Shown piece by piece: positions 1 to 6,507 of a stretch of DNA of 25,339 nucleotides. This DNA is from WGMI01 sp041739275. GTDB taxonomy: Bacteria > Bacteroidota > Bacteroidia > Flavobacteriales > Schleiferiaceae. The translations under genes were made by a program, and so were the position numbers. The notes under the pieces are model-generated. The model was not told the DNA's origin, searched no databases, and saw nothing but the letters and a program-made list of their open reading frames with translations. Each line of letters begins with the position of its first letter. Within the stretch, counting starts at the first letter, position 1. The stretch spans positions 1 through 25,339 of the forward strand of contig JBGSOF010000006.1 of NCBI GenBank assembly GCA_041739275.1, in the 5' to 3' direction.

Positions 1-342
1 TGTAATAATTTGATATTGAAAAATATAGATGGAATGGTTCTGGGTGACGGTCATAACCTCTCGATTGCTGTCGGACAAATCGGTTCAAGGATCTCAAGTC
101 GATGTAAAGCCTCTATTGTCCCCAGAAATTTCCGCTGTCCCCTCGACTGACTTTGCTCCGAAGCCCATCGCAATCGGGTGGGAATGGATCATCCGCTCCT
201 TCAGGGCTATTGCGCAGGGGCCCCACAGTCTAAAAGCTTGAAGCACCCAAGATATTCGGGCAACTCGTCTTAGCTGTGTGGCCGAATCTATTCATAGATG
301 TTGAGCTACATAGAATGTATTGTGTTTAACAGTTGAGAAACC
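1..342. other. Stretch with no recognisable gene
   Basis: I find no convincing gene here. A 70-codon plus-strand frame opens at 29 and closes at 241, but its product has no recognisable domain. The opposite strand is also open over part of the same stretch, which suggests chance. Positions 242-342 are AT-rich with stops in all frames I read. The stretch could be the edge of a decayed accessory region. Confidence 0.5.
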
Positions 343-510
343 TCAATAGCATGAGAACGAGTTTACCCTGCCGAGGGTCAGAGAAGAAACACATTCTGAG
401 CAATCCCCGGAAAATTCTCCTGACTCAAGAATTGTAATACATCGTTTGCAAAAGGAACGAGAATTTAATTTACCGTGAGATATACCCTTAGCAATAAAAT
501 CTGCGATCAT
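343..510 (-). CDS. Possible small cysteine-rich (zinc-ribbon-like) protein, 55 aa
   Basis: This is a short minus-strand frame directly downstream of the DUF2442-HTH gene. The predicted protein has two CxxC pairs, CKRC and CSEC, separated by 12 residues, which is the spacing style of a small zinc ribbon. The frame is in phase with the upstream HTH gene and stays open from that gene's TAA at 559-561 to the TGA at 343-345. It could therefore also be a decayed extension of that gene. There is no visible ribosome binding site and I recognise no family. The motif is seen directly; that it is a real gene is a guess. Confidence 0.25.
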   Translation of the reverse strand: MIADFIAKGISHGKLNSRSFCKRCITILESGEFSGDCSECVSSLTLGRVNSFSCY

Positions 511-558
511 GAGCGGGACCGGTCCTTGAATTGCCTCTTCTGCGGAGGCGATCCCTAC

Positions 559-1077
559 TTATTTTATGTGAATATCTAACTCACGACCGAGACCGATCTC
601 TACAATCTTGGTCAGCGTAGAGACTTCAATATCAGACTTATCGTTTTCTATCCTAGAAATATACGTCCTAGAAGTGCCACTCCTCGACGCGAGTTCCTCC
701 TGGGTCATTCCAGCTTTCTGTCGAGCTTCTCGAATCAATTGTCCAAGGCGTGGAAAGCGCCCCGATTCAAAAGGTTCGCTCATACCATAGAGAACGTCCG
801 CACCTATTTCGAAGGGCACTCTTTCTTTTATACCGCTTTTAAGTGTTATGAATTGGATTACATTATTGAAAGATAAAGTCGCATTATTCAAACGGACTTT
901 TTTGAGTTCTCGTAGGTCGAAAAGCACGCCTGCGGGGGAACTTTCATTCACGCCCACCTCCGTCAAAACACGGGCAAAGTCAATTACACGTTCCTCCCCA
1001 TTATTGAAGGTGACATATATTTTACCCTGCTCGATCTTGATTATTCGAAGAATTCTGGGCGTCTTTATTTTTCTCAT
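559..1077 (-). CDS. DUF2442 domain fused to XRE-family HTH regulator
   Basis: The 172-aa protein has two parts. Residues about 8-100 look like a DUF2442 domain, including the FNNGEERVIDF strand and the SPAGVLFDLRELKKVRL stretch. Residues about 112-165 form an XRE helix-turn-helix with the typical core GMTQEELASRSGTSRTYISRIE. Its ATG overlaps the TGA of the DUF4160 gene in a 4-base ATGA, so the two are translationally coupled. DUF2442 and DUF4160 proteins are often encoded side by side and have been suspected to be toxin-antitoxin-like, although no biochemical role is settled. By analogy with HTH-bearing antitoxins, this protein would bind its own promoter and neutralise the DUF4160 partner; that is inference. 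Base composition is AT-richer than the housekeeping genes downstream, in line with an accessory origin. Confidence 0.85.
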   Translation of the reverse strand: MRKIKTPRILRIIKIEQGKIYVTFNNGEERVIDFARVLTEVGVNESSPAGVLFDLRELKKVRLNNATLSFNNVIQFITLKSGIKERVPFEIGADVLYGMSEPFESGRFPRLGQLIREARQKAGMTQEELASRSGTSRTYISRIENDKSDIEVSTLTKIVEIGLGRELDIHIK

Positions 1078-1310
1078 ATCAGATTTTGATTCAACTCAAA
1101 GAATACTGAAAGAGCCCAGTCTCGATGATCTTCAAGCCACTGAACATCTTTTCTATGCTCATTTTCAGGTAAGTAACCCGCATAAATCTCTGAGTTTTCA
1201 ATAATAAGCAAAGCCTCAAACTCTGCATAAATCGCATGGACATGAGCAGGACGATGATCGCCATTGTAAATATTAATCTTCAACCCGTCGATGCGATCTA
1301 CTGTCGGCAT
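1074..1310 (-). CDS. DUF4160 domain protein
   Basis: This 78-aa protein matches the DUF4160 family in length and pattern. It has an N-terminal GLKINIYNGDHRPAHVHAIY segment with the family's characteristic His cluster (H-x-P-x-H-x-H-like), then a strand-rich centre and a C-terminal helix starting near WLEDHRDWALSVF. It is the first gene of a two-gene unit and overlaps the DUF2442-HTH gene by four bases. The family has no proven activity. The small size, the pairing with a DNA-binding partner and the accessory setting fit the toxin position of a toxin-antitoxin pair, but the sequence does not prove this. Two AT-rich palindromes lie just upstream. Confidence 0.85.
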   Translation of the reverse strand: MPTVDRIDGLKINIYNGDHRPAHVHAIYAEFEALLIIENSEIYAGYLPENEHRKDVQWLEDHRDWALSVFFELNQNLI

Positions 1311-1665
1311 AGCAAAAGTAATATGTATCTAATTAGATTCATTTTAAAATCGATTCTTTTATCGGCCGGCTCGCCCATTCTTGGAAAATCACCATGGCGC
1401 AATAGGGTGTATTTCCGGCTTGTATCGACTTCATCCCAGCCGATTAAATGAGCGAATATAACTACTTATTTCATCATTCCATCACCACTCAATACTTCAC
1501 TCTCGGTCGCAACAAATGGTTTGAACTCTTAAATCAAAGCAATTGATCCTCCGAATGTGATCGACCAACGCCTCCATCGAATTCGGCATCGCTGTCTAAA
1601 AATCAAATTCACTCAACATCCTTTAAATGGGGAACGGAATTCAGCGGACCGACCGACTCGTTCGG
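1311..1665. other. 355-base region between accessory pair and exonuclease gene
   Basis: Apart from the palindromes at 1327-1350 there is little recognisable here. A plus-strand ATG at 1448 opens a 32-codon frame ending at the TGA at 1544-1546. Its product begins MSEYNYLFHHS and ends ELLNQSN. It reads like the start of a protein but stops early and matches nothing I know, so it may be a gene remnant or chance. No terminator with a clear T-run was found. Confidence 0.5.
1327..1350 (-). promoter_or_regulatory. Candidate operator of the DUF4160 / DUF2442-HTH unit
   Basis: Two perfect palindromes stand two bases apart, about 17 bases upstream of the DUF4160 start: ATCTAATTAGAT at 1327-1338 and ATTTTAAAAT at 1341-1350. 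A minus-strand TACTTTTG (a match to the Bacteroidota -7 box TAnnTTTG) lies between them and the ATG. The HTH protein of the same unit is the obvious candidate binder. AT-rich palindromes can arise by chance in such DNA. Confidence 0.4.
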
Positions 1666-3036
1666 CTATTCCTCTCCCTGAACCCATGCCCGCAGCTCGG
1701 CTCCTTTTCGGCCCGTTTGGAGGAGCGAAAGCCAAAGCAGGCCTCGGGTAACTGCATCTGAAGCGCACTGAGTGACGCGCATTTCGAGACGATCGGAATC
1801 GTCTACCTCGTCGTGCAACTTGTAAAAGGCATATCCCGTTTGCCCCCCCGCGCAATGAAGGCGCACTTTTTCGCCCGGAGCGCGACCTTGGGGCAAATCA
1901 ATGGAAAAGGCCCTGTTCTCCAAGCGAATGGACGACCACTTTGGACGCATCGATTCAAAGACCGAAGCATCGCGTCCCGCTTCAGAACACGCCGCAGAAG
2001 CATGTCCCGCCGCACAGAGCGAGCACTTGGCCGGATCGACGGCCAAAGCATTTTGAGTAGGACAAGCTTCGAAATGCACGGTCCAAAGGTTCAACAACCT
2101 CTGCGCATCGCGCACATTGCTTACATAAGCCAAATCGCCGGGCTGAGGCTCCGCGTGCTTCACCAAAAGCAGCCGCGTCCCTGAATCGTCTGTGCGCAAG
2201 ACCACCCCCCTGCCCAAAGGAGGATAAATCGACGGATCGGAACAAGCCGTTCTCTCTGCATGGAGTTTGAGTGCCGCAACGGTTCGATTGCCCGTGCGCT
2301 CAACCTCGACCGAGGCCACCTTTTGTTGTAGGGCGACATCGGCCGCTTCGGGCGATAAAAACAAGCGCCGGAGCTCTTTGTGCAATTTGTCTGCTGAGCC
2401 TGCCTTGAGAAGCGCCCCCGAAGCATCGCGCAAGTAATAAACGCCCGTATCGTCCTTCAACCCCTCCAGCATTTTCTGCAGCCTCGGCGGAGGCGCTTCG
2501 ACCGCATCTCCTTGTGAACCCAGGGCTGAAATGCGCTTTTCGCGATCTTTTTCGAGAAGCAGCTTGAACAAATCAACTGTGGCACGCGCATCGTCTCCCG
2601 CGCGGTGTTTTCGCGGTAGCCAAATTCCCAGAGCCTCGCAAAGCGAACTCAGCTTGTAGCTCTCCATGCCGGGAAGCAACTTGCGGCTCCAGTTCACGGT
2701 ATCTATGGTCGAACGCTCGTATTCGTACCCGAGGCGCTCGAATTCCAGCTTCAGGATGCGATAGTCGAAGGCCACCCCGTGACCAATCATGACGCAGCCT
2801 TCGGTCATTTGAACAATCCGCTTGGCCAATTCGTGAAAGCGCGGCGCGCTGCGCAACATCGAAGGCGTAATGCCCGTCATGTTCTGCACAAAGGGCTGAA
2901 TTGGCTTTTGGGTGTGGATCAGCGAAATGAGCTGATCGGTAACCTCGCCCTGTTCGAGCTTGAACAAGGCGATCTCGATGATGGCCTCGTCGCGAATAGC
3001 GCCGCCTGTAGACTCAATGTCGATGACCACGTACAC
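1666..3036 (-). CDS. DnaQ-type 3'-5' exonuclease with degenerate GIY-YIG domain
   Basis: The 456-aa protein starts with a DEDDh exonuclease domain: D6 and E8 in VIDIESTGG, D91 in HGVAFDYRIL, and H144 and D149 in HRAGDDA. This fold removes nucleotides from DNA 3' ends, as in the epsilon subunit of DNA polymerase III. A UvrC/Cho-like GIY-YIG region follows around residues 195-230 (GVYYLRDASGALLKAGSADKL). Its second motif has become KAG, and the usual catalytic Arg position is occupied by Glu (KLHKELRRLF), so this nuclease is probably inactive. Several cysteines follow further on (ACP, KCSLCAAG). The start is a GTG 23 bases after the yggS stop, which suggests one transcript with DUF1015 and YggS. 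The C-terminal half is not assigned. It is probably a repair or proofreading accessory rather than the replicative epsilon. Confidence 0.85.
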   Translation of the reverse strand: MYVVIDIESTGGAIRDEAIIEIALFKLEQGEVTDQLISLIHTQKPIQPFVQNMTGITPSMLRSAPRFHELAKRIVQMTEGCVMIGHGVAFDYRILKLEFERLGYEYERSTIDTVNWSRKLLPGMESYKLSSLCEALGIWLPRKHRAGDDARATVDLFKLLLEKDREKRISALGSQGDAVEAPPPRLQKMLEGLKDDTGVYYLRDASGALLKAGSADKLHKELRRLFLSPEAADVALQQKVASVEVERTGNRTVAALKLHAERTACSDPSIYPPLGRGVVLRTDDSGTRLLLVKHAEPQPGDLAYVSNVRDAQRLLNLWTVHFEACPTQNALAVDPAKCSLCAAGHASAACSEAGRDASVFESMRPKWSSIRLENRAFSIDLPQGRAPGEKVRLHCAGGQTGYAFYKLHDEVDDSDRLEMRVTQCASDAVTRGLLWLSLLQTGRKGAELRAWVQGEE

Positions 3037-3040
3037 CGGG

Positions 3041-3048
3041 CGAAGGTA
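3041..3048 (-). promoter_or_regulatory. Possible -7 box (TACCTTCG) before the exonuclease gene
   Basis: On the minus strand TACCTTCG stands four bases before the GTG start and differs at one position from TAnnTTTG. The same octamer with the same spacing precedes the DUF1015 gene. No matching -33 element was found, so this is weak. Confidence 0.25.
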
Positions 3049-3059
3049 GTTTAAGACGC

Positions 3060-3719
3060 TCAGCTCCGCCGCGCTCCGAACAATGCCGTTCCGACGCGGA
3101 CCAAATTGCTGCCCGATGCCACGGCCAAGGCGTAGTCGGAACTCATCCCCATACTCAAAGTGTCAAAATCAGAGCGACCTGTTTTGACTTCTTCAAACTC
3201 TGAACGCAGCAGATCAAACTCCCGGAGAATTTGATTCGAATCTTCAGTAAACGTAGCCATCCCCATCAACCCCCTCAGCCTGATCGAGTTAAATCGGCCT
3301 GTATCGAATTGATCGAGCAGATCTGAGAGCTCTTCGCGGCTCAGCCCCGACTTGCTCTCTTCGGCGGCGATATGCCTTTCGAGCAAGACATCGACCGGAC
3401 GACCCAAACGAAGGGCCTCTTCTTGGAGCACCTCGAGCAATTTTTCGCGGTCCACGCTGTGGATTAGGGTCACATAAGGCAAGACAGACCGCACTTTATT
3501 GGTTTGCAACTGCCCGATCAAGTGCCATCGAATGTCGCGGGGCAAGGCCTCGGCTTTAGAAATCAACTCTTGCACCCGATTCTCTCCAAAATCGCGTTGC
3601 CCGAGAGCATAGAGTTCCAGGATTTCGTCGTTTGAACGAGTCTTGGATACCGCGACCAATTGCACCCCTGGGGGAAGTTGGTCGCAAACTCTTCGATAGC
3701 GATCAGCGGCCGAGGACAT
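3060..3719 (-). CDS. yggS: YggS/PLPBP family pyridoxal phosphate homeostasis protein
   Basis: The 219-aa protein is a member of the PLP-binding protein family that buffers pyridoxal 5'-phosphate and influences amino-acid and vitamin B6 balance; family members have no clear enzymatic activity. The cofactor lysine is K26 in LVAVSKTRS. Other family blocks are present: GENRVQEL, HLIGQLQTNK, GLMGMATF, SMGMSSDY and the phosphate-binding VRVGTALFG. The protein appears full length. Its ATG lies inside the 3' end of the DUF1015 gene (17-base overlap), and the exonuclease gene follows 23 bases after it, so the three genes probably share a transcript. No functional link between them is evident. Confidence 0.93.
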   Translation of the reverse strand: MSSAADRYRRVCDQLPPGVQLVAVSKTRSNDEILELYALGQRDFGENRVQELISKAEALPRDIRWHLIGQLQTNKVRSVLPYVTLIHSVDREKLLEVLQEEALRLGRPVDVLLERHIAAEESKSGLSREELSDLLDQFDTGRFNSIRLRGLMGMATFTEDSNQILREFDLLRSEFEEVKTGRSDFDTLSMGMSSDYALAVASGSNLVRVGTALFGARRS

Positions 3720-4929
3720 CTTCGCGATCGAGTCTGTAAATAATCATCCCGCTGCGCAATTTGGGTTCGATATAGGTGCTTTTTGGAGGCAGAATTTCTC
3801 CGGCGTCCGAAACGGCTCGAACATGGCTCATTTGGAGAGGAGCGTGCGCCACCGCAAATTCCCAGTCTCCTGAATCGACTGCGCGCACCATGCTCCGGCC
3901 ACCGTCCAGTTCGGGAATAAATGTCAGTCGGTGATCGGTTCTCGGATCGTGCACTCCCAGGATAGGCTCCAAGACAAAGCGACTCAACAAACTCGGATCC
4001 AACACTTCTACCCCACGGAGTTCGCTTGGAAATCGCTTGAATCGAAGGCTAAAAAAACGACCCGAACCGTAGAGCGTAAAGCTGCCCTGCGAGGGCTCCA
4101 AAAACGAACCAATCGATTCAATTTCAAAAACATCTGAAAGAATATGGAGCACCGAAGGCAAATCGCGGTAGCTCTGTCGAATCAAACGCGCAAAACCCGA
4201 CACCCTCATTTGGCTTTCGGGCAAGATGAGCGCCATAAAATGCCCCGCAGCCCGAGAATGGGGTCGAGCGGAAGAGAGCAGCGCACTCGAAGCCGTGCGA
4301 TGGTGCCCGTCGGCGATGTACAAAGCCGGACAAGCGTCGAACATGGCGCGAATCGCCTCGATGTTGTCGGGTTCACGCACGGTCCAAAGCAAGTGCAGGG
4401 CGCGGTCGGTAGAGGTGAATTCGTACTCGGCCCGATTGGAGCTCAGCTCTTGATAGAGTTCCACCAAACCTGCGATCTCCGGGTGGCTCAGCAATACAGG
4501 TTCGGCATTGAAGCCCGTGGTATCCAAATAATCGCGGAACATCTGCTCGCGCGCCGTCAACGTGTGTTCGTGCACCTTGACCTTGCCGTCCAAATAATCT
4601 TGAATGCCTACGGCCGCCAGCAGCCCCATATGGCTGTGACCATCTTTTTGCTGCCGATACAGATAGTAACAAGGCTCGGGATCTTCGACAAACACCCCCT
4701 CTCGCACGAACTGCTCAAACTGAGCCCGCACTTTGAGATAGCGCTCCTCGCCAAGGGTCACCGGGCCCTCGGCGGGGTCGGGGTGAATGACGTGCAGAAA
4801 AGTATACGGGTTGTTGTCGAGCTTGTCGCGAAGCGCGGTGTGGTCGTAGGTGAGGTACGATCGGGTCGCGACCAGCTGCACCTTGTCTCTCGGCGGACGC
4901 AGCGCCGCAAAGGGGATAACAATTGCCAT
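3703..4929 (-). CDS. DUF1015 family protein
   Basis: The 408-aa protein belongs to DUF1015, a widespread cytoplasmic family of unknown biochemistry. The hallmark is the ADGHHRTAS block (family pattern ADGHHRY-like) in the middle of the protein. Family-typical features include the PFAALRPPRD opening and HPDPAEGP near residue 50. In many Bacteroidota a gene of this family lies beside serine biosynthesis genes; here it instead leads an apparent operon with YggS and the DnaQ-type exonuclease. The ATG at 4929 gives the family's standard N-terminus, and a -7-like octamer lies only four bases upstream, so the transcript may be leaderless. A long open frame on the opposite strand is a shadow of this gene. 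Confidence 0.9.
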   Translation of the reverse strand: MAIVIPFAALRPPRDKVQLVATRSYLTYDHTALRDKLDNNPYTFLHVIHPDPAEGPVTLGEERYLKVRAQFEQFVREGVFVEDPEPCYYLYRQQKDGHSHMGLLAAVGIQDYLDGKVKVHEHTLTAREQMFRDYLDTTGFNAEPVLLSHPEIAGLVELYQELSSNRAEYEFTSTDRALHLLWTVREPDNIEAIRAMFDACPALYIADGHHRTASSALLSSARPHSRAAGHFMALILPESQMRVSGFARLIRQSYRDLPSVLHILSDVFEIESIGSFLEPSQGSFTLYGSGRFFSLRFKRFPSELRGVEVLDPSLLSRFVLEPILGVHDPRTDHRLTFIPELDGGRSMVRAVDSGDWEFAVAHAPLQMSHVRAVSDAGEILPPKSTYIEPKLRSGMIIYRLDREDVLGR

Positions 4930-4933
4930 AGAG

Positions 4934-4941
4934 CGAAGGTA
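4934..4941 (-). promoter_or_regulatory. Possible -7 box (TACCTTCG) for the DUF1015 operon
   Basis: The minus-strand octamer TACCTTCG ends four bases before the ATG at 4929 and matches seven of eight positions of TAnnTTTG. If used, transcription would begin at or very near the start codon. Spacing to a TTG-like -33 element is not convincing. Confidence 0.3.
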
Positions 4942-5029
4942 GTTCGAGCTATTGCCCCGATTCTCGAACTGTGGAATTTGTTTGACTCAACCCAAATAAT
5001 GACAGGGCGAATCGCGCCGAAGACTCGAA

Positions 5030-5851
5030 CTAAGGTTTGTAATACCCTAAGGCTTCAGCCAAATAGCGTTCGAGATCAGCTACGCGCTTTTGGTCGGACG
5101 GGTGCGTACTGGCCCATTCAGGGGGTTTGGCCCCCGAATTTTCAGACATCCGCTTCCAAAACAAAGGCGCTTCTCGGGGGTCGTAGCCCGCCATGGCCAT
5201 AAAAATCAAGCCCATGCGATCGGCTTCGCTCTCGTGCGCTCTGCTAAAGGGCAGCATGGCTCCATATTGAGTGCCCAAGCCATAGGCTATTCGATACAAA
5301 TCGCTGCTCTCAGCGCTCTGGCCGATCAAAAATGCTTCAAGTGTCAGTGCCCCGGCTTGCTGCACCAGTGCCTGAGACGCCCGTTCGCTCCCGTGGCGCG
5401 CCAGCGCATGAGCGACTTCGTGCCCCATCACCACCGCAATGCCATCGGCCCCTTGGCAAATGGGCAAAATACCCGTGTAAAAAGCGACTTTTCCGCCCGG
5501 AAGGCACCAAGCATTGACTTGATCGCTTTCGATGAGATTGAATTCCCATTCAAAACCCGCGGTGAGTTCGGGCTGGCCAATTTGCCGCACGTAGGTCTCT
5601 ACGGCTTGGGAAATTCTGCGCCCCACTTCTCGGAGCTCTGCCGTTCTAGCGGCATCCGAAGAGAGCGGACCTTGAGCAATAACCTCTCGATATTGACTCG
5701 AGCCGAGTTGTTGCATCGATTGTTCGGAGACGAGCAAAAGTTGAGAGCGGCCGGTGAGCGGAACCGAAGAGCAAGAAATCACCAAAGCCCCCAAGCTGAA
5801 CAAGGCGATCGAGAGAAGGGAAATCGGCGAAAAGCTGACTTTATGTCGCAT
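5030..5851 (-). CDS. M48 family zinc metallopeptidase, lipoprotein
   Basis: This is a predicted membrane-anchored protease of the M48 (Ste24/HtpX-like) family, close in layout to the periplasmic quality-control proteases LoiP/BepA. With the chosen start the protein has a short charged N-terminus, a hydrophobic stretch and a lipobox ending at C27 (ALVISC). The zinc site is HEVAH (residues 144-148), with the third ligand Glu in HESEADRMG near residue 207. The protein is about 273 aa. An ATG seven codons upstream (5872) is also possible; I chose the inner one because it gives a more typical signal peptide. It would act in the cell envelope on misfolded or damaged proteins (inference from family). 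The gene is monocistronic as far as visible, with about 100 bases to the DUF1015 operon. Confidence 0.92.
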   Translation of the reverse strand: MRHKVSFSPISLLSIALFSLGALVISCSSVPLTGRSQLLLVSEQSMQQLGSSQYREVIAQGPLSSDAARTAELREVGRRISQAVETYVRQIGQPELTAGFEWEFNLIESDQVNAWCLPGGKVAFYTGILPICQGADGIAVVMGHEVAHALARHGSERASQALVQQAGALTLEAFLIGQSAESSDLYRIAYGLGTQYGAMLPFSRAHESEADRMGLIFMAMAGYDPREAPLFWKRMSENSGAKPPEWASTHPSDQKRVADLERYLAEALGYYKP

Positions 5852-5980
5852 AATAGGCGGAATTGATGACATTATGGCGTTTTAATGTATTCATTGAAGC
5901 AAAAAGCAGGCCGAAATGTCGCTATTCGCGATCGGCATTTTGTTTGCCGAAACGCCTTCACAATTCAAAAACAACACATC

Positions 5981-6400
5981 ATGAACCTTGTACGTCGCAC
6001 TCCTTTGTTTGCCAGCATCCCCTCGATTTTCGACGAATTCTTCGAAGCCGGGGGATCTGCCGTGCCTGCCATGCGCCATGCCGCAGCAAACGTAACCGAA
6101 ACCGAGACCTCCTACGCCATCGACCTCCTGAGTCCCGGTTTTGAAAAGTCTGATTTTAAACTCAGCTTGAACGATCACACGCTCACCATCAAAGCGGAAG
6201 ACAAGAAAGAAGAAGAGCAAAAGAACGAGCGCTTCACCCGCAGAGAATTCCATGTGCGCAGCTTTAGCCGGAGCTTCCAACTGCCCAAAGACGTGGACGC
6301 ATCGAACATTTCGGCTCGATACGAAAACGGCCTTTTGAAACTCGAATTGCCCAAACTTCAAAAAGCCGTAACCACCGGCAAAACGATCGAGATCAAGTAA
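5981..6400 (+). CDS. Hsp20/alpha-crystallin small heat shock protein
   Basis: The 139-aa ATP-independent holdase chaperone binds unfolding proteins and keeps them soluble. The alpha-crystallin domain spans about residues 32-139. It starts near the TETETSYAIDLLSPGF strand and ends with the NGLLKLELPK signature (family pattern G-x-L-x-x-x-x-PK). The N-terminal arm (FASIPSIFDEFF) is typical of Bacteroidota Hsp20. The frame is open upstream to an ATG at 5885, but homologous proteins begin at the MNLVRR start, which is preceded by an A-rich leader as is usual in this phylum. A 6-bp hairpin (TCGGCA/TGCCGA, 5932-5950) sits in the upstream region. A strong terminator follows the gene. Confidence 0.93.
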   Translation: MNLVRRTPLFASIPSIFDEFFEAGGSAVPAMRHAAANVTETETSYAIDLLSPGFEKSDFKLSLNDHTLTIKAEDKKEEEQKNERFTRREFHVRSFSRSFQLPKDVDASNISARYENGLLKLELPKLQKAVTTGKTIEIK

Positions 6401-6437
6401 TTTGAGCAGAGCTTTTTCATCCCGATAAGCCTGTACG

Positions 6438-6467
6438 ACCCCGGTTCAATGCCGGGGTTTCTCTTTT
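6438..6467 (+). terminator. Rho-independent terminator of the Hsp20 gene
   Basis: A perfect stem ACCCCGG / CCGGGGT (6438-6444 and 6452-6458) with a seven-base loop is followed by a T-rich tail TTCTCTTTT. It lies about 38 bases after the Hsp20 stop and between convergent genes. The T-run is on the plus strand only, so it serves Hsp20 rather than the ABC exporter. Confidence 0.85.
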
Positions 6468-6507
6468 GAAATGGGGCGAAAATGCCGCAAAACCAAAGAG
6501 CTCAAGG

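Noticed and set aside
29..241. 70-codon plus-strand frame near the window start
   Set aside because: No domain or signal is recognisable, and the opposite strand is also open over part of it. It is not supported as a gene.
4144..5202. 352-codon plus-strand frame
   Set aside because: It is antisense to the well-supported DUF1015 gene. Its length comes from the codon bias of that gene, and the product has no recognisable domain.
5932..5950. Hairpin before the Hsp20 gene as a heat-shock operator or RNA thermometer
   Set aside because: The stem is only six base pairs, it does not resemble CIRCE or a ROSE element, and it does not cover the start codon.
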